Source: Porphyra umbilicalis (lineage: Eukaryota > Rhodophyta > Bangiophyceae > Bangiales > Bangiaceae). From it: a stretch of DNA of 64,000 nt. The DNA is taken from contig KV919062.1 in assembly GCA_002049455.2 (NCBI GenBank), forward strand, positions 32,280 to 96,279, in the 5' to 3' direction. This document shows, one piece after another, positions 10,513 to 21,700 of this stretch. The position numbers and the translations under genes are program-made. Each line of letters starts with the position of its first letter. Within the stretch, counting starts at the first letter, position 1. Below the pieces are notes generated by a model. That model saw nothing but the letters and a program-made list of their open reading frames with translations, made no database searches and was not told the DNA's origin.

Positions 10513-10605
10513 ACGTAGTGACATTTCCAGGACATTTCCGTGTCGTTCCTCACGGCCTCATTTCCCGCATGTCCGGAAATGGAAATGTCCCGGACATGTC
10601 CCCAC
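10513..10605. repeat. Imperfect inverted repeat of GGACATTTCC-like units
   Basis: ACATTTCCAGGACATTTCCG (10521-10540) is mirrored by GGAAATGGAAATGTCCCGGA (10574-10593), with further matching CACGT flanks. Arms are ~28 bp with several mismatches around a ~35-bp spacer. It lies ~260 bp upstream of the hAT transposase frame. Confidence 0.55.
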
Positions 10606-10861
10606 GTGTCATGCGCCCCCCTCGATCCTGTGCCTAAAACATGGTCCATAAAACACGACCAAGGGAAGGCTCTCTGGGCCTGTTGGCGATCAGCGCCGAA
10701 GTGCCCAGCAGGGGATCAGCCGCACAGTGTGTGCTCAGTGTTGAGACCTCTGCAGGCAGATGCAGGCACGCGCTGCCCGTCAAGGTCTCGACGGCGGCGG
10801 CCTTCACCGCGACTCGTGGTAGCTCTGCTTCCTGTCCCCACTCCGTCATACCATTGTACGC

Positions 10862-13143
10862 GTGTGCTCCCTGCTCCTCCCCCCTAACTCCACCCCGCCA
10901 GCACGACTCCCCTTTCCCCCACCCCCCGTTCGGATTTCTCGGGATGGCGCCCCCCCCAATGTCAAGCTGGACCCTGACAAGGCGCGGAAGTACGTGACGA
11001 CGGACGGCAACAGGATGAGTTGTGGGGCACCAGATTGCCACCTCAGCAGGTACAAGAACATTACGCGGCTCGCTGTACACCTGTACACGTGCCCTAAGGC
11101 GCGTGCATGGAAGCCAGCCATCCTGTCTGATATCGTCGTCGCGGGCGGGACCGGTGCCGCCGGTGGGGGGCCACCAGCCGTACAACAAGCAACCCCCCAA
11201 GAGTGCCTCAACTTTGCTATATCAATGTTCCGTTCGTGCATGCCGTTCGACCAGTTTGACACCCCCCATTGGCGAAAGTCACTGGCGGGCATTTCGGGCG
11301 GGCGGTTTGCGGGGCCTGGGCATCGTCGGCGAGTTGGCGGGGCGCTTTTGCTGCAATCTGTGGCGGTCGTAGATGCAGCTGTGGGTGCTATCTTGGGCGG
11401 CGCGTCCACCGTGAGCTGCTCCATCGACGGGTTGGTGGACGCGACGGGAAAAGTCGTGTACAACGTAGTTTTCTACCTCCCCGAACCCTACTTTGTGGCG
11501 TCTTTTCGCCTAGGAGCTGAGGCGGCGACCGCAGAGAACCTACGCTCTCACCTGCTGGCGGCGTTGGCCACCCCTCTCGCCGCGCGCGTGTCGCGGTTTG
11601 ACTTGTTTCCGGGCGCGGCGCGCCCCAGCCGCGAGGTGTACCTGGCAAGCCGCCAGCTGCTGGCCTTTTTCTCGGACAACCCGACGGTTATGCAGTCACT
11701 GCGGCGGTTGGTAGTTGACAGCGACATGGCGCTGTTTGCGTACGGGTGCGCGGCGCACGCCGCCAACCTCGTGGGTAAGGACTTAGCGGCGATTGAGCCG
11801 TTTCGCGCCGCCCGCATCAACGCGGTAATCATCATCGTCTTCTTCACGCGGAGCACGCGTGCAATGGACATGCTGTCGGCCAACGTGCAGCAGCTGCGGA
11901 CGGCGGGCGAGCGCGTGCCGTACCTGCAGACGTACAGCAGGACGCGCTGGGTCGGAGAGACGGCATCGATTGCGTCTGTGGTAGGCAGCATTGGCGCCTT
12001 GCGGAGAACGCTGTCGGATAACATTCACATCCGACCAAGGGTCGCTATCCCTGCAGCCGTGACGGCGGCAGTGAACGAACCGGGCCCGCTCGCGGAGATG
12101 GGGCGGGCCCTTCCTTTTTTGAAGATGCTATCCAAGTGCGTTGCTACTATTGAGGCGGACAGTGCCCCTCTGTCAACTGTTGCCGGTGTGTTTTGTGGTT
12201 TGCGCTTGTGCCTTTCCTCCTGCTTTTCTGACCTGTCAGTGGCAACTCGAACTGCCATACAGGCGTCGATTGCCGCTCGGTACAGTTTGATTCACGACCC
12301 GATGCTGGCGCTGGCTTTTTATTTGGATCCTTTTTGGGTGGGGTGCGCATGCGGGGTGCTGCTTTGGAATGGAGTGGCAAGACGTTTATTTTTTTGCGGG
12401 AGGCGGGTTTGGATTGCTGGGCAGGAGACGATGTCGAATATCGGGCCCGGCTGTCGGCTGACCTCGCCTCCTTTTTGGCGCACGTTGAGTCCCTGCCATT
12501 CGGGTCTGATGGGGTGGGGGGGCATCCATGCCACTGGTGGCGCCTGCACGGCGAGGCCTTCTCCACCCTGCGACCGCTCGCCATGCGCATCCTGCTGTTG
12601 CCTCCGTCGGCGGCGGGCGGGGAGCGGTCGTTTAAGGTCTTTAACCGGGCTTTAACGCGGCTGCGCAACCGCCTGTCGCCCACCAAGGCGGACATGCAGA
12701 CCCGCATTGCGTTCAACTCGGCGCAGATGGACCGCGCGGACGTTGTGCGCGCGTACCGGCGCACTCACCTGGAGCTTGACTTGTTGGTTAAGCTGGGGCT
12801 GACGCCTGTTGGTGCTGCCGCGGGCGAGGCGGCCGCTGCCGGCGGCGTGGCCGCCGCTGCGGGGGCCCTGGCGGGGGAGGCTGAGGTGGACGGCGGAGGT
12901 GCGGCGGCGGGGGACGGCGGGGCAGTCGTGGAGGGGGGGGGCGATGGTGAGAATGAGGGGATTACCTTGGGGATGCAGGCGGACGCGGAAACCCCGGCTG
13001 AGGAGGAAGAGCCGCCTGTTGTTGAAGGGGATGGAGCGATCGAGAATCTGGGCACAGAGGAGTTTGACACCGTTGTGCACAATGTGCTCGAGGGCTTGGA
13101 GAACGAGGGCGGGGTAGTTGGCGGGGTGGTGGGGGGAGCCTAG
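10862..13143 (+). pseudogene. hAT-superfamily transposase, one frameshift
   Basis: The protein would catalyse cut-and-paste transposition. Frame 1 (10862 to ~12330) contains a BED-type zinc finger (CGAPDC...H...C, residues ~53-77), a DUF659-like block (SCSIDGLVDATGK...PEPYF, ~190), a CAAHAANL motif (~302) and DPMLALAFYLDP (~479). The frame then changes by -1 at the T5/G tract 12331-12344. The second frame (12334-13143) carries the hAT C-terminal dimerisation domain (WWRLHGE...LRPLAMRILLLPPSAAGGERSF...LTRLRNRLS) and an acidic, Ala/Gly-rich tail. The domain order matches hAT transposases exactly. No in-frame ATG precedes the zinc finger (GTG at 10862, next ATG 11023), so an upstream exon may exist. 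The frameshift is not at a canonical slippery heptamer. I could not find convincing 8-bp target duplications or terminal repeats. Confidence 0.85.
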
Positions 13144-13149
13144 CGTCGT

Positions 13150-14280
13150 CGGTGTAGCATTGCATCTGGCTTGACTGCTACATGCCTCTTCTTTTTTTTT
13201 TGATAATCTTGTTCCTTCTCCCAGGAACGAGCCACACCACACACCGAGCAGTCGAGCGGCGGCTGGGCCTCGCGCCCGCACCCGCCTCCTCCCCCCCCCC
13301 GTCCTGCACCCACCTCCCCACATAGGCTCCCTCGTCGTTCATCATCCAGTTCGTCGCGTCCTGCCCCGGCAGCCGTGCATGTGGTGTAGTATTTTTCCGC
13401 TTGCCTGATGGAGAAGTCGTCGCCGAGTTGTGGTGCCCGCTTGCATTTCCCTGGTGGCGGACCGATTGCAGCCAAGGAAAAAAACCGACACGTAGTGCCT
13501 CTGTTGTCGTAAAAGAGGGACGAAAGAAAGAAGGAACAACAAAGAGTGTCACACACATGTGGGAGAGGAAGAAAGAGGAGATTGCAGCCCATCGAAAACA
13601 ACGCGAGTTGACAGGATGACAGTGCACCGAACGAAGCCGCAGACACTAATCTCACTTAGCACAACAAGAGCGGGCGGGGCGAGTAAGGGGGGGGGGAGGG
13701 GTGGTGGAAGCCACTCACACACACGCACAAAGCAGCATAGGCAGATACGCAAGACAAAAGAGCACAAAGACGGCAAGAAGAGGACGCAATGAAGGACCCG
13801 GCACCTGGAACAGAAAAGCACCGAAAGAAAACCAGAGCACCCGGTGCGACGACCACATGAGAGAGAAGGGCATGAACAAAACACAAACAAAACGAGAAGT
13901 GCTGGGGGATGGCAGCATAAGGGAGGCGGGGAGGGGGGAGGACAGGTGCGTCGACGGTGGAACACAGGCATGTGGCAGCCACAAAAAGGTGCAGAGCGAG
14001 ACGAAGAGCAGAAGAGAATCAGACCAACATATTGTCATATAGCCTAAACGATGGTAGTGTGGCTGCAGAGCCGGCGCAGAATATCGAGAAGAATGGAAGA
14101 GAGACGCTCTACCTCAAGGTCCCCTCGTGGTGGCGGTAACGCACGCGGACACATCACCACGGTGGCGGGCCGGGGGGGGAGGGAGGGGGTAGGCGGCGGA
14201 GTCACCAATGGCAGCGGGCACGACAATGGCGACGGTCCCGGTTTGTGGCACGGTGGGGGCGCGACGACAGGTGCCATAGC
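13150..14280. other. 3' flank of the hAT gene; no gene recognised
   Basis: Purine-rich on the plus strand from ~13500 to 14120, with open but unconvincing frames on both strands (for example 13549-13971 on -, rich in Cys, Phe, Leu and Ser, which mirrors the A/G-rich complement). Nothing domain-like was seen. Confidence 0.4.
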
Positions 14281-14284
14281 GTGG

Positions 14285-14347
14285 GTCGGGTGACCCGACC
14301 GAGGTCACGGTCGGGTTACCCGACGGTCGGGTTACCCGACCGTGACC
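14285..14347. repeat. Three 15-bp palindromes GTCGGGTNACCCGAC, two within a 45-bp hairpin
   Basis: Identical palindromes except for the centre base lie at 14285-14299 (centre G), 14310-14324 (T) and 14326-14340 (T). The last two belong to a larger inverted repeat, 14303-14324 and 14326-14347, with 21 of 22 positions matching around one base. It looks like a multi-site protein-binding array or the end of a fold-back element. The 168-bp satellite starts ~220 bp downstream. Confidence 0.85.
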
Positions 14348-14569
14348 TGACTCCACATCACAGGGCGCGCGCTCTCGTCGAGGCCCGACGCTCAGAACGC
14401 GTCGAACTGCTGTCCTGTTGCCGACGGAAAGGTAGCCCCAGTTTTCCGTGGAGTCCGACATTTGACACGACACGACCGGCTGGACAGTGTCGGCTCGAAA
14501 TCATGCCTTCTCTACTCGCACCGCGTGGGGGGAGGGGCTCGGGGGCGGCCTGGGGAGGGGGGTGCAGGC

Positions 14570-15345
14570 GCGCTTTTTGGCGCCGCCGCCGCTGGGCGGC
14601 GCTTCCAGCGCCCCCACCGGGGGCCCTGGGTGGGCCGCTGCGGGCCGCTGCGGGCTGCTGCGGGCGCCGGTTTTTGGCCCTGGCGCGCGCCGCGTGCGGG
14701 GGGGGCTCGGGCGCGGCCTGGTGGGGGGGCTGCTAGCGCGCGTTTTGGAGCCGCCGCCGCTGGGCGGCGCTTCCGGCGCACCCACCGGGGGCCCTGGGTG
14801 GGCCGCTGCGGGCCGCTGCGGGCTGCTGCGGGCGCCGGTTTTTGGCCCTGGCGCGCGCCGCGTGCGGGGGGGGCTCGGGGGCGGCCTGGTGGGGGGGCTG
14901 CGGGCGCGCTTTTTGGAGCCGCCGCCGCTGGGCGGCACTTCCAGCGCCCCCACCGGGGGCCCTGGGTGGGCCGCTGCGGGCCGCTGCGGGCTGCTGCGGG
15001 CGCCGGTTTTTGGCCCTGGCGCGCGCCGCGTGCGGGGGGGAGCTCGGGGGCGGCCTGGTGGGGGGGCTGCGGGCGCGCTTTTTGGCGCCGCCGCCGCTGG
15101 GCGGCGCTTCCAGCGCCCCCACCGGGGGCCCTGGGTGGGCCGCTGCGGGCCGCTGCGGGCTGCTGCGGGCGCCGGTTTTCGGCCCTGGCGCGCGCCGCGT
15201 GCGGGGGGGGGCTCGGGGGCGGCCTGGCGGGCGCGCTGCGGGCGCGCGTTTTGGCGCCGCCGCCGCTGGGCGGCGCTTCCGGGGGCCCTGGGTGGGCCGC
15301 TGCGGGCTGCTGCGGGCGCCGGTTTTTGGCGCTGGTGCGCGCCGC
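14570..15345 (+). repeat. 168-bp GC-rich tandem repeat, about five units
   Basis: The marker GCGCCGGTTTT recurs at 14664, 14832, 15000, 15169 and 15316. Spacing is 168, 168, 169 and 147 bp, so the last unit is shortened. Each unit contains GCCGCCGCCGCTGGGCGGC, GGGGGCCCTGGGTGGGCCGC and GCGCGCCGCGTGCGGGGGG. Since 168 is divisible by three, all three frames stay open on both strands and create spurious long ORFs. Confidence 0.9.
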
Positions 15346-15816
15346 GTGGGGGGGGGGCTTCGGGGGCGGCCTGGGGGGGGGGGTTGTGGGCTCAATTTTG
15401 GGCGCGCCTTTTGGTGCCGTGGCGGCCGCCATGCGGTTGGGCGATCACGCGCGCCCCCTGGCCGTTTCGTGCCGCACGGGGTGCTATTGTGTTCCTGTTG
15501 TGGTGCTCTTCGTCGATGGTTGGAACCTGCTGCTCGCAGTGGATGCGGCGTCGGCGCTGCATGCTTTCTTGCGGGCACCCGCATCAATGGCGGCTGGCGT
15601 TCGCCGTTGAGGCGGCCCCTATTTAGGGCCCCTCGAGCCTGCCTACCGGAGCCACCACTTCGGCAACCAGCACCTGACACATTGCCCTGAGCCTTTCCCT
15701 TTGTCGGCCCCTCCTCCACTCCCTCTCCGCCTTTGCCTCGGTTTTCTTTCTCCTCTCTGACCCCTCTCCGCCCTCTTCCGTAACACCTGTTGTCGACGCC
15801 CCCCTTGCCCTCGATA

Positions 15817-18774
15817 ATGGGTCCGGCGGAAGCACCTACCAACGGCTCTCGGCGCCCAGGCGCTCCCGCCGTACGTGTCGTCTCCCCGGCGGTGCCCGCC
15901 GCCGTCGCTGCCCCCCGCCTCGCTCCACGCCCTACTACCCCCGTCGTTCGTGTCGTCGCCCCGGCGGTACCCGCCGCCGTCGCTCCCCCCTGCCTCGCTC
16001 CACGCCCTACCACCCCTGTCGTTCGTGTCGTCGCCCCGGCCGTGCCCGCCGCCGTCGCTCCCCCCCGCCTCGCTCCTCGCCCTGCCACCCCCGTGGTTCG
16101 TATCGTCGCCCCGGCCGTGCCCGCCGCCGTCGCTCCCCCCCGCCTCGCTCCTCGCCCTACCACCCCCGTCGTTCGTGTCGTTGCCCCGGAGGTGGCCTCG
16201 ACCGTCGCGCCTCCCCGCCCCGCTGCTCGCCCTGCAGTCCCCGTCGTCGCTGCGGTTGCCCCGGCAGTGCCCTCCGCCGTCGCTCCCCTCCGCTTCGCTG
16301 CTCGCCCTGCCGCGCCCGTCGTCAATGCGGGAGCCCCGGTGGTGTCCATGCCCGTCGCGCCTCCCCGCCCCGCTGCTCGCCCTGCAGTCCCGGTCGTCGC
16401 TGCGGTTGCCCCGGCGGTGCTGGCCGCCGTGGCTGCCCCCCTCCTCGCTCCTCGCCCTGCCGCGCCCGTCATCGGGGCGGTTGCCCCGGTGGTGGCCACG
16501 ACCATCGCGCCTCCCCGCCCCGCTGCTCGTCCTGCTGTCCCCGTCGTCGCTGCGGTTTCCCCGGCTGTGACGGCCGCCGTGGCTGCCCCCCTCGTCGCTC
16601 CTCGCCCTGCCGCGCCCGTTATCGGGGCGGTTGCCCCGGTGGTGGCCACGACCATCGCGCATCCCCGCCCCGCTGCTCGCCCTGCTGTCCCCGTCGTCGC
16701 TGCGGTTTCCCCGGCGGTGCTGGCCGCCGTGGCTGCCCCCCTCGTCGCTCCTCGCCCTGCCGCGCCCATTATCGGGGCGGTTGCCCCGGTGGTGGCCACG
16801 ACCATCGCGCATCCCCGCCCCGCTGCTCGCCCTGCTGTCCCCGTCGTCGCTGCGGTTTCCCCGGCTGTGACGGCCGCCGTGGCTGCCCCCCTCGTCGCTC
16901 CTCGCCCTGCCGCGCCCGTCGTCGGGGCGGTTGACACGGTGGTGGCCACGACCATCGCGCCTCCCCGCCCCGCTGCCCGCCCTGCAGTCCCCGTCGTCGG
17001 TGCAGGCGCTACCGATGGCGCTGTGCGAGCCCCAATGCCTGCCGCACCGGTGACGATGGCGACGACAGCGGCCGCCTCGGGTGGCTCGGCGCCTGCCTCA
17101 ATGGCTACCGTGCCTGTCACGCCGGTGATGCCGGCCACCGCTGCCCCAGCTACGCCGGCGGATCGCGGGGCGGCGTTCGTGCACGACGTGTCGGAGGACC
17201 CGCCTCTGGGTGCGCGCTTCAGCCTCGCCGACCACGCTCGATCCCGCGCCCGGTCGCGTGCGGCGCGGGGCAGCCAGAATCCTGCGCTTCACAGGCTGTC
17301 CCGCTATGTGGCGGCCGTCAAGGGGGTTGGGCGGGTGGATGACTCCACGCTGCAGGCGACGGCGGCGATGGTGTCGGCGGCCAGCACTATCGAGAAGATC
17401 AACCCCGAGGTGCGACTGCTTGTCCACATGTCTGGGGTAGACCCGGCTGGCAGCGTCGCTTGGGCAAACATCTACGGCGCCGGGCGGGCGGTTGACTCGG
17501 ACGTGCTACGCGTCATGTCGCAAGTGCACCAATTCATCCAGGGACGAGACAGCCTGCGCGGCATCACGTTGCCGATCGGCGGCGAGCCTGCCCGCCTGGT
17601 GGACGACGACTCGATTATCGACGGGGTGCTGCCGGAGGGCATGACGACGAAGGACTACCTGGACATCATGACCTCAGCGGTGGATGCTGACCTTCCGCCG
17701 CCGCTGAGTATCCAGCGCATGGCGCGCCGCATGTCGCGCACCGCGGCGGGCTTGTCAATCGACAAGCTGAACTCGGAGAGCGACTCGTCCGGCTCTGAGG
17801 ACTGGGTCCGGCTGCCCTTCACCCTCGAGTCGGCGGACCCCCCACCGCCGTACCAGCCCTCCGAGAAGGCGTGCAGCTTCATGGAGACGCTGATGGTCGC
17901 CAACCACACGACGGCGCTGCTCGTCCGCCTCACTCTCTGGGCGGCCGTCGCCCACCTTACGGGGCGGGTGCAGACGCTTCCTCGCTACGTGACCGAGTGC
18001 ACCGCACGATGGTGGCCGCACAAGCTGCCAGCAGCCGTCGTCCACAACGATGAGCTCCCGGGGGAGCGGTGGCCAATTGGCGTGCTCGTCGACCGCCGGC
18101 TGCTGTCGGTGACGGCGCGGTCGCGGGACTACGGCGCGACGGGCGCTAAGCTGGTCACCCTGTTTGGGATCCCTGCCAACAAGGCGACCTGTACGCAAGA
18201 CGAGGCGGTCGCGGCGATGCTCCTTTTGTGGGACAAGGAGCCGTCGGTGCACGCAACGATGCGTCAATGCCGCTTCCGAGCGGAAGTCGTGCAGCTGGGT
18301 CAAGACAACCTGGCGCAGGAGGAGGCGGCCGCTGCTGTGCAAAGGGCGTCGGCCGCCCTCGACGCCGCCGAGGCTGTCGAGCCCACAACTGTAAGTGCTG
18401 CCCCAACAGCGGTGAGTGTCCCCTCTGCTGCGTCGGTGGGAGCGCCCGTCTCCGAAGTGCCTCCCTTGGAAGCGGCCATCACGATTGCGCCTCGGCCCGC
18501 CGTTACGGCGTCTGCGTCGCCGGCGCCGGCGGCAGCAAGCAGCGGCGTTGCGTCGGCTGGGGTACTAGCAGCTCTCAGCGCACGCGCTGCATCTCGCGCC
18601 GCCGCCGCTGATGCGGCTGCCAAGGCCCCGCGCGCCACCCGTGGGAGGAGCAAGCGGGCGGCGGCTCCGTCCACTGCGACCGGCCCTGTCAAGCGCACTC
18701 GTTGCACTCCGACCGGGGCCGGCCTCAACGCCGCTGTGCAGCCGGGGGCCGCTAGGCTACCTCCTCGTAGGTGA
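15817..18774 (+). CDS. Unknown 985-residue protein with fifteen 25-residue repeats
   Basis: Starts at ATG 15817 and ends at TAG/TGA-bounded 18774. Residues ~17-392 are fifteen tandem 25-residue units of the pattern VVRVVAPAVPAAVAPP-x-LAPRP-x-x-P. The central and C-terminal parts have normal composition (for example NPEVRLLVHMSGVDPAGSVAW and LVRLTLWAAVAHLTGRVQTL), with an acidic serine patch (SESDSSGSED). The last ~60 residues contain two basic clusters (RGRSKR, KRTR) like a nuclear localisation signal. I recognise no domain. A transposon-associated ORF is possible because the next gene on the same strand is a KDZ-like transposase, but 3.4 kb separates them. The complementary strand is also open for 801 codons across the repeat, which is a shadow of base composition. 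Confidence 0.6.
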   Translation: MGPAEAPTNGSRRPGAPAVRVVSPAVPAAVAAPRLAPRPTTPVVRVVAPAVPAAVAPPCLAPRPTTPVVRVVAPAVPAAVAPPRLAPRPATPVVRIVAPAVPAAVAPPRLAPRPTTPVVRVVAPEVASTVAPPRPAARPAVPVVAAVAPAVPSAVAPLRFAARPAAPVVNAGAPVVSMPVAPPRPAARPAVPVVAAVAPAVLAAVAAPLLAPRPAAPVIGAVAPVVATTIAPPRPAARPAVPVVAAVSPAVTAAVAAPLVAPRPAAPVIGAVAPVVATTIAHPRPAARPAVPVVAAVSPAVLAAVAAPLVAPRPAAPIIGAVAPVVATTIAHPRPAARPAVPVVAAVSPAVTAAVAAPLVAPRPAAPVVGAVDTVVATTIAPPRPAARPAVPVVGAGATDGAVRAPMPAAPVTMATTAAASGGSAPASMATVPVTPVMPATAAPATPADRGAAFVHDVSEDPPLGARFSLADHARSRARSRAARGSQNPALHRLSRYVAAVKGVGRVDDSTLQATAAMVSAASTIEKINPEVRLLVHMSGVDPAGSVAWANIYGAGRAVDSDVLRVMSQVHQFIQGRDSLRGITLPIGGEPARLVDDDSIIDGVLPEGMTTKDYLDIMTSAVDADLPPPLSIQRMARRMSRTAAGLSIDKLNSESDSSGSEDWVRLPFTLESADPPPPYQPSEKACSFMETLMVANHTTALLVRLTLWAAVAHLTGRVQTLPRYVTECTARWWPHKLPAAVVHNDELPGERWPIGVLVDRRLLSVTARSRDYGATGAKLVTLFGIPANKATCTQDEAVAAMLLLWDKEPSVHATMRQCRFRAEVVQLGQDNLAQEEAAAAVQRASAALDAAEAVEPTTVSAAPTAVSVPSAASVGAPVSEVPPLEAAITIAPRPAVTASASPAPAAASSGVASAGVLAALSARAASRAAAADAAAKAPRATRGRSKRAAAPSTATGPVKRTRCTPTGAGLNAAVQPGAARLPPRR
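15865..16990 (+). repeat. 75-bp coding minisatellite (15 units), partly a 150-bp higher-order repeat
   Basis: Fifteen 75-bp units. The first four are near-identical. From unit 8 onward two unit types alternate (VVAAVSPAV-type and VIGAVAPVVATTIA-type), making a 150-bp higher-order repeat that has been amplified recently, since units 9-15 differ at only a few codons. Confidence 0.9.
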
Positions 18775-18779
18775 GAACA

Positions 18780-21700
18780 CGTGCTGGTGTATGCTTTTCT
18801 CGCTGTTGATAGTGGCCTTACGTGTGCGGCCGAGCCTCTGGGCGAGTGCCACAGGGACTGTTGTATGCCTCGCGTGTTTCTCCTTCGCTTTGTGCCTTTC
18901 TGTATTCGTAGTCCTCGGCATACTAGTTAGTACGTTGTCGCGTATGTATGTCTAGTGAACCGTTTGTCCTACCTTCTGCGTTTCCAAGCCCAAACCGCGG
19001 CGCTGTGTGGCGCATTTCTTGTTGCGTCGGAAGGGGAGGGTCGTGGGCGTTGTGGACGGCGAGTCGGGGGTCGCTCACACTGTTTCCGCCCCGCTAGTCG
19101 TCGCGCTTGCTGCCGCCGCCGCCATCGCCGGCGACATGGCGGGTGGCGGCGGCGTCGGCGGCTACAAGGAGACGGTCTTCAGGGAGGCGCTGACCTCCTG
19201 GACAAGGCTGTTGGCCGGGTTGTGGGCGGGGCTCCTGGCCGAGGTCATCGACAGTGGGAGTCACTAAATCCATGCAGGTGTGGGTGCGTGGATGAGGGGG
19301 GGGGGATGACCCGGCGGGCGGCGCGGGCGGTGCGGTTTTGGGTCCTGAGTAGGCAGAGTCGTCGGCTAGGTGACAGGTAGTGGCTAGCAATGAGAAAGGC
19401 ACACGATGAGCGCTGCTTGGCACGTGAAACTGAGGGTACAAGTATCTGCATCTGCAGCCTCATACTCTTGAGGCCAAAGTTTCGGAGGGCGAGTCACCAT
19501 ACCGTACCACGGAAACGATGCAGATGCACTGAGACATAAGCAAAGGGAAAAACACTACCGATGGCGGCTGGCTGCGGCCACGGCCATTTCTCCCAGCTGC
19601 CCACGACCAGCCCTGGCAGGGTAACACTCAAAGCCCCATCGCGCCGCCCATACCTGGAAACGTGGGGTAATGCCGCCCCCACATGCGCTCGCGTGCAGCG
19701 CGCGGGTTGACGGCCAGAGGGCTCCGGTTAGTGGGGCGCAGTGGGCGGGAACTGCACTGCGGGTGGCGAAACCGCCCGCGAGCGTGCCCGACTAGGCGGG
19801 GCCATGGGCAGAGTGCCGTGGGCGGTGAGGACAGGTGGCATGGGCCGGGTGTGTGCGCGTCCTGTGCGCAGAATGGCAGGGCAGGCGAGGCAGGAGTGGT
19901 GGATTGACTGGGGAGAGCGGCGAGGTCGGGTGGAGCGCACGGCTCGTGTGCAGGGCGCGCGCGCGCTTTCGTCGCCAAGCCGTTAGGCGAGTCTCGTGAC
20001 GTTCTTGCCGCTTGTCCGAACCGCTCCAAATGCATTGATTTGGGGGCCGGCTGTCGGGACAGCTGAAAGCCCGGCAGCATGCGGAATGGACAAATGGTCA
20101 CGTGACATGGTGGCGGATGAGCCTGAGTCCTTCAGATCAGTGGGTGGCGGATGAGCCTTAATCCTTCAGATCAAAGGCTGTTAGTCAGTGGCGTACCATC
20201 CAGCGGAATTTCATTGGACAGCACATCGAATCGGCGCGACGATACGATGCTGCTCGTGATTGTCATTGTCATCCCCCCGACGACTGCAGCGAGCGGCAGC
20301 GCACGCGCCCCCCCCTGTCGCATCGCCACGCAAGGGTGGCGCACGAACGCGCAGCACGAGTAGCGGCCCCGGCGCGCCGCGCCTCGCCCGACGACCAGCG
20401 CCCCCTACCAACAACTCGTCTGGTAGACGGCAACACAGCCGTGGCGTGGGCGCAGCCCCCCGGTGATTCTGGAGCACAAGCGTTGCGTGCATCACAGGTC
20501 CGAGATCCCGTGTGCGTGCGCTGCCGTCACAAAGATTCCCCGACGGGATACTGGTGGCGCCGACCATCCCGGTCGTGCCCGCCGTCGATACAGGACCACA
20601 GACAGGCTTCTGGTCGGCCTGCATCCTGCTGTGCTGCTCTCTGCCCCCCAGACATCCGATATCTGGGGTACGATAGCAGGCAGTCACCCACCGCTGTGCA
20701 TGCGTCGGATGCGGCGGCTGACTCCTAGCGGTATTGGACAGGTGGGTTCTTCATGTCCCCGTGAGCGCAACGTCCAATACCAAGTGTGTGCGGGAGCATC
20801 TTGCTTGTGGTGCCGTGCTGTACAAAAAGTGTACTCACCACGTCATCAGGGATGAAGTAGGCTTTTGCTTACTTTCAACTGTATCGCGAACAGTATCCCT
20901 TGTGCAGATTGATAAACGTACACGTCCTCGGCCGCTTCGTCCTAGCATTGCTCGTGATGATGAGCACATACGGTGGCTGAAATATGACGCCGTAGGTCAC
21001 ACTCCTATAAAACTCTACTCGGATGCCTTGTTTGGCGTCGTCGGAATCTAGGCACAAAAGGGACAAGTGCCCTGTTCTTCACATCAATGAGCTGATACGA
21101 TAGAAGAGAGCCACCACCTTAGAGCCCATCGCATTCATGACGAAGCCTGCCACACAAAAGATTTTGTACTCAGTAGAAGTGTCTGTCTGAGTTCTGCTCC
21201 ACTGGGATGGCCACCAGCAATGCGCACATGGTGCAGACTGGGTAACATGAACCTACCGTCCCATGCCACAACTGGCGTCTGTCGCATCACCTTCGAGGGC
21301 TGCTCACTCTAGGGTGATTCCCACGTGAATGTCACGTCATACCAACCTTCGCGCATCAGGTTAAAACCCAGCCCGGCAACGGCGCGGTGCCTCCCATGCC
21401 ACCAAACTGACATACTCTTCGGCACATGTGCATGGCATCGTATCAAGAGTCCAACTTTGTGTGCCTTACCAAACCCTACGTGTCAGCGGTGGCGCGCTTT
21501 CAGCTCTATCACCCAGTACGCTGTGTTGACTCTTCATCAATGAAGGCTAGCTTGAACCGGTCCGGTAGCAGGGCGGTTGGGACTCTACTTTTCAACGACC
21601 ACCTGTGTGGAGTGATTACACTGCCCCGCGCCAGTGCCCATGGCGCGTGCTCCCTACGGCACTGTTTCCATCGTTTCACGCAGCAGGCGGCGCTGTTGTA

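Noticed and set aside
12331..12344. Programmed frameshifting in the hAT gene
   Set aside because: The tract does not fit X XXY YYZ in the reading frame, and hAT transposases are not known to need frameshifting.
14733..17138. 801-codon frame on the minus strand across the satellite and the 25-residue repeats
   Set aside because: It is open because both repeat periods are multiples of three and GC-rich. Its peptide is Thr/Gly/Ala/Arg repeats, while the plus strand downstream has a normal-composition domain in frame with the repeat.
18955..19380. Short basic or hydrophobic proteins after the 985-residue gene
   Set aside because: Overlapping frames of similar length, no motif, and composition as expected by chance.
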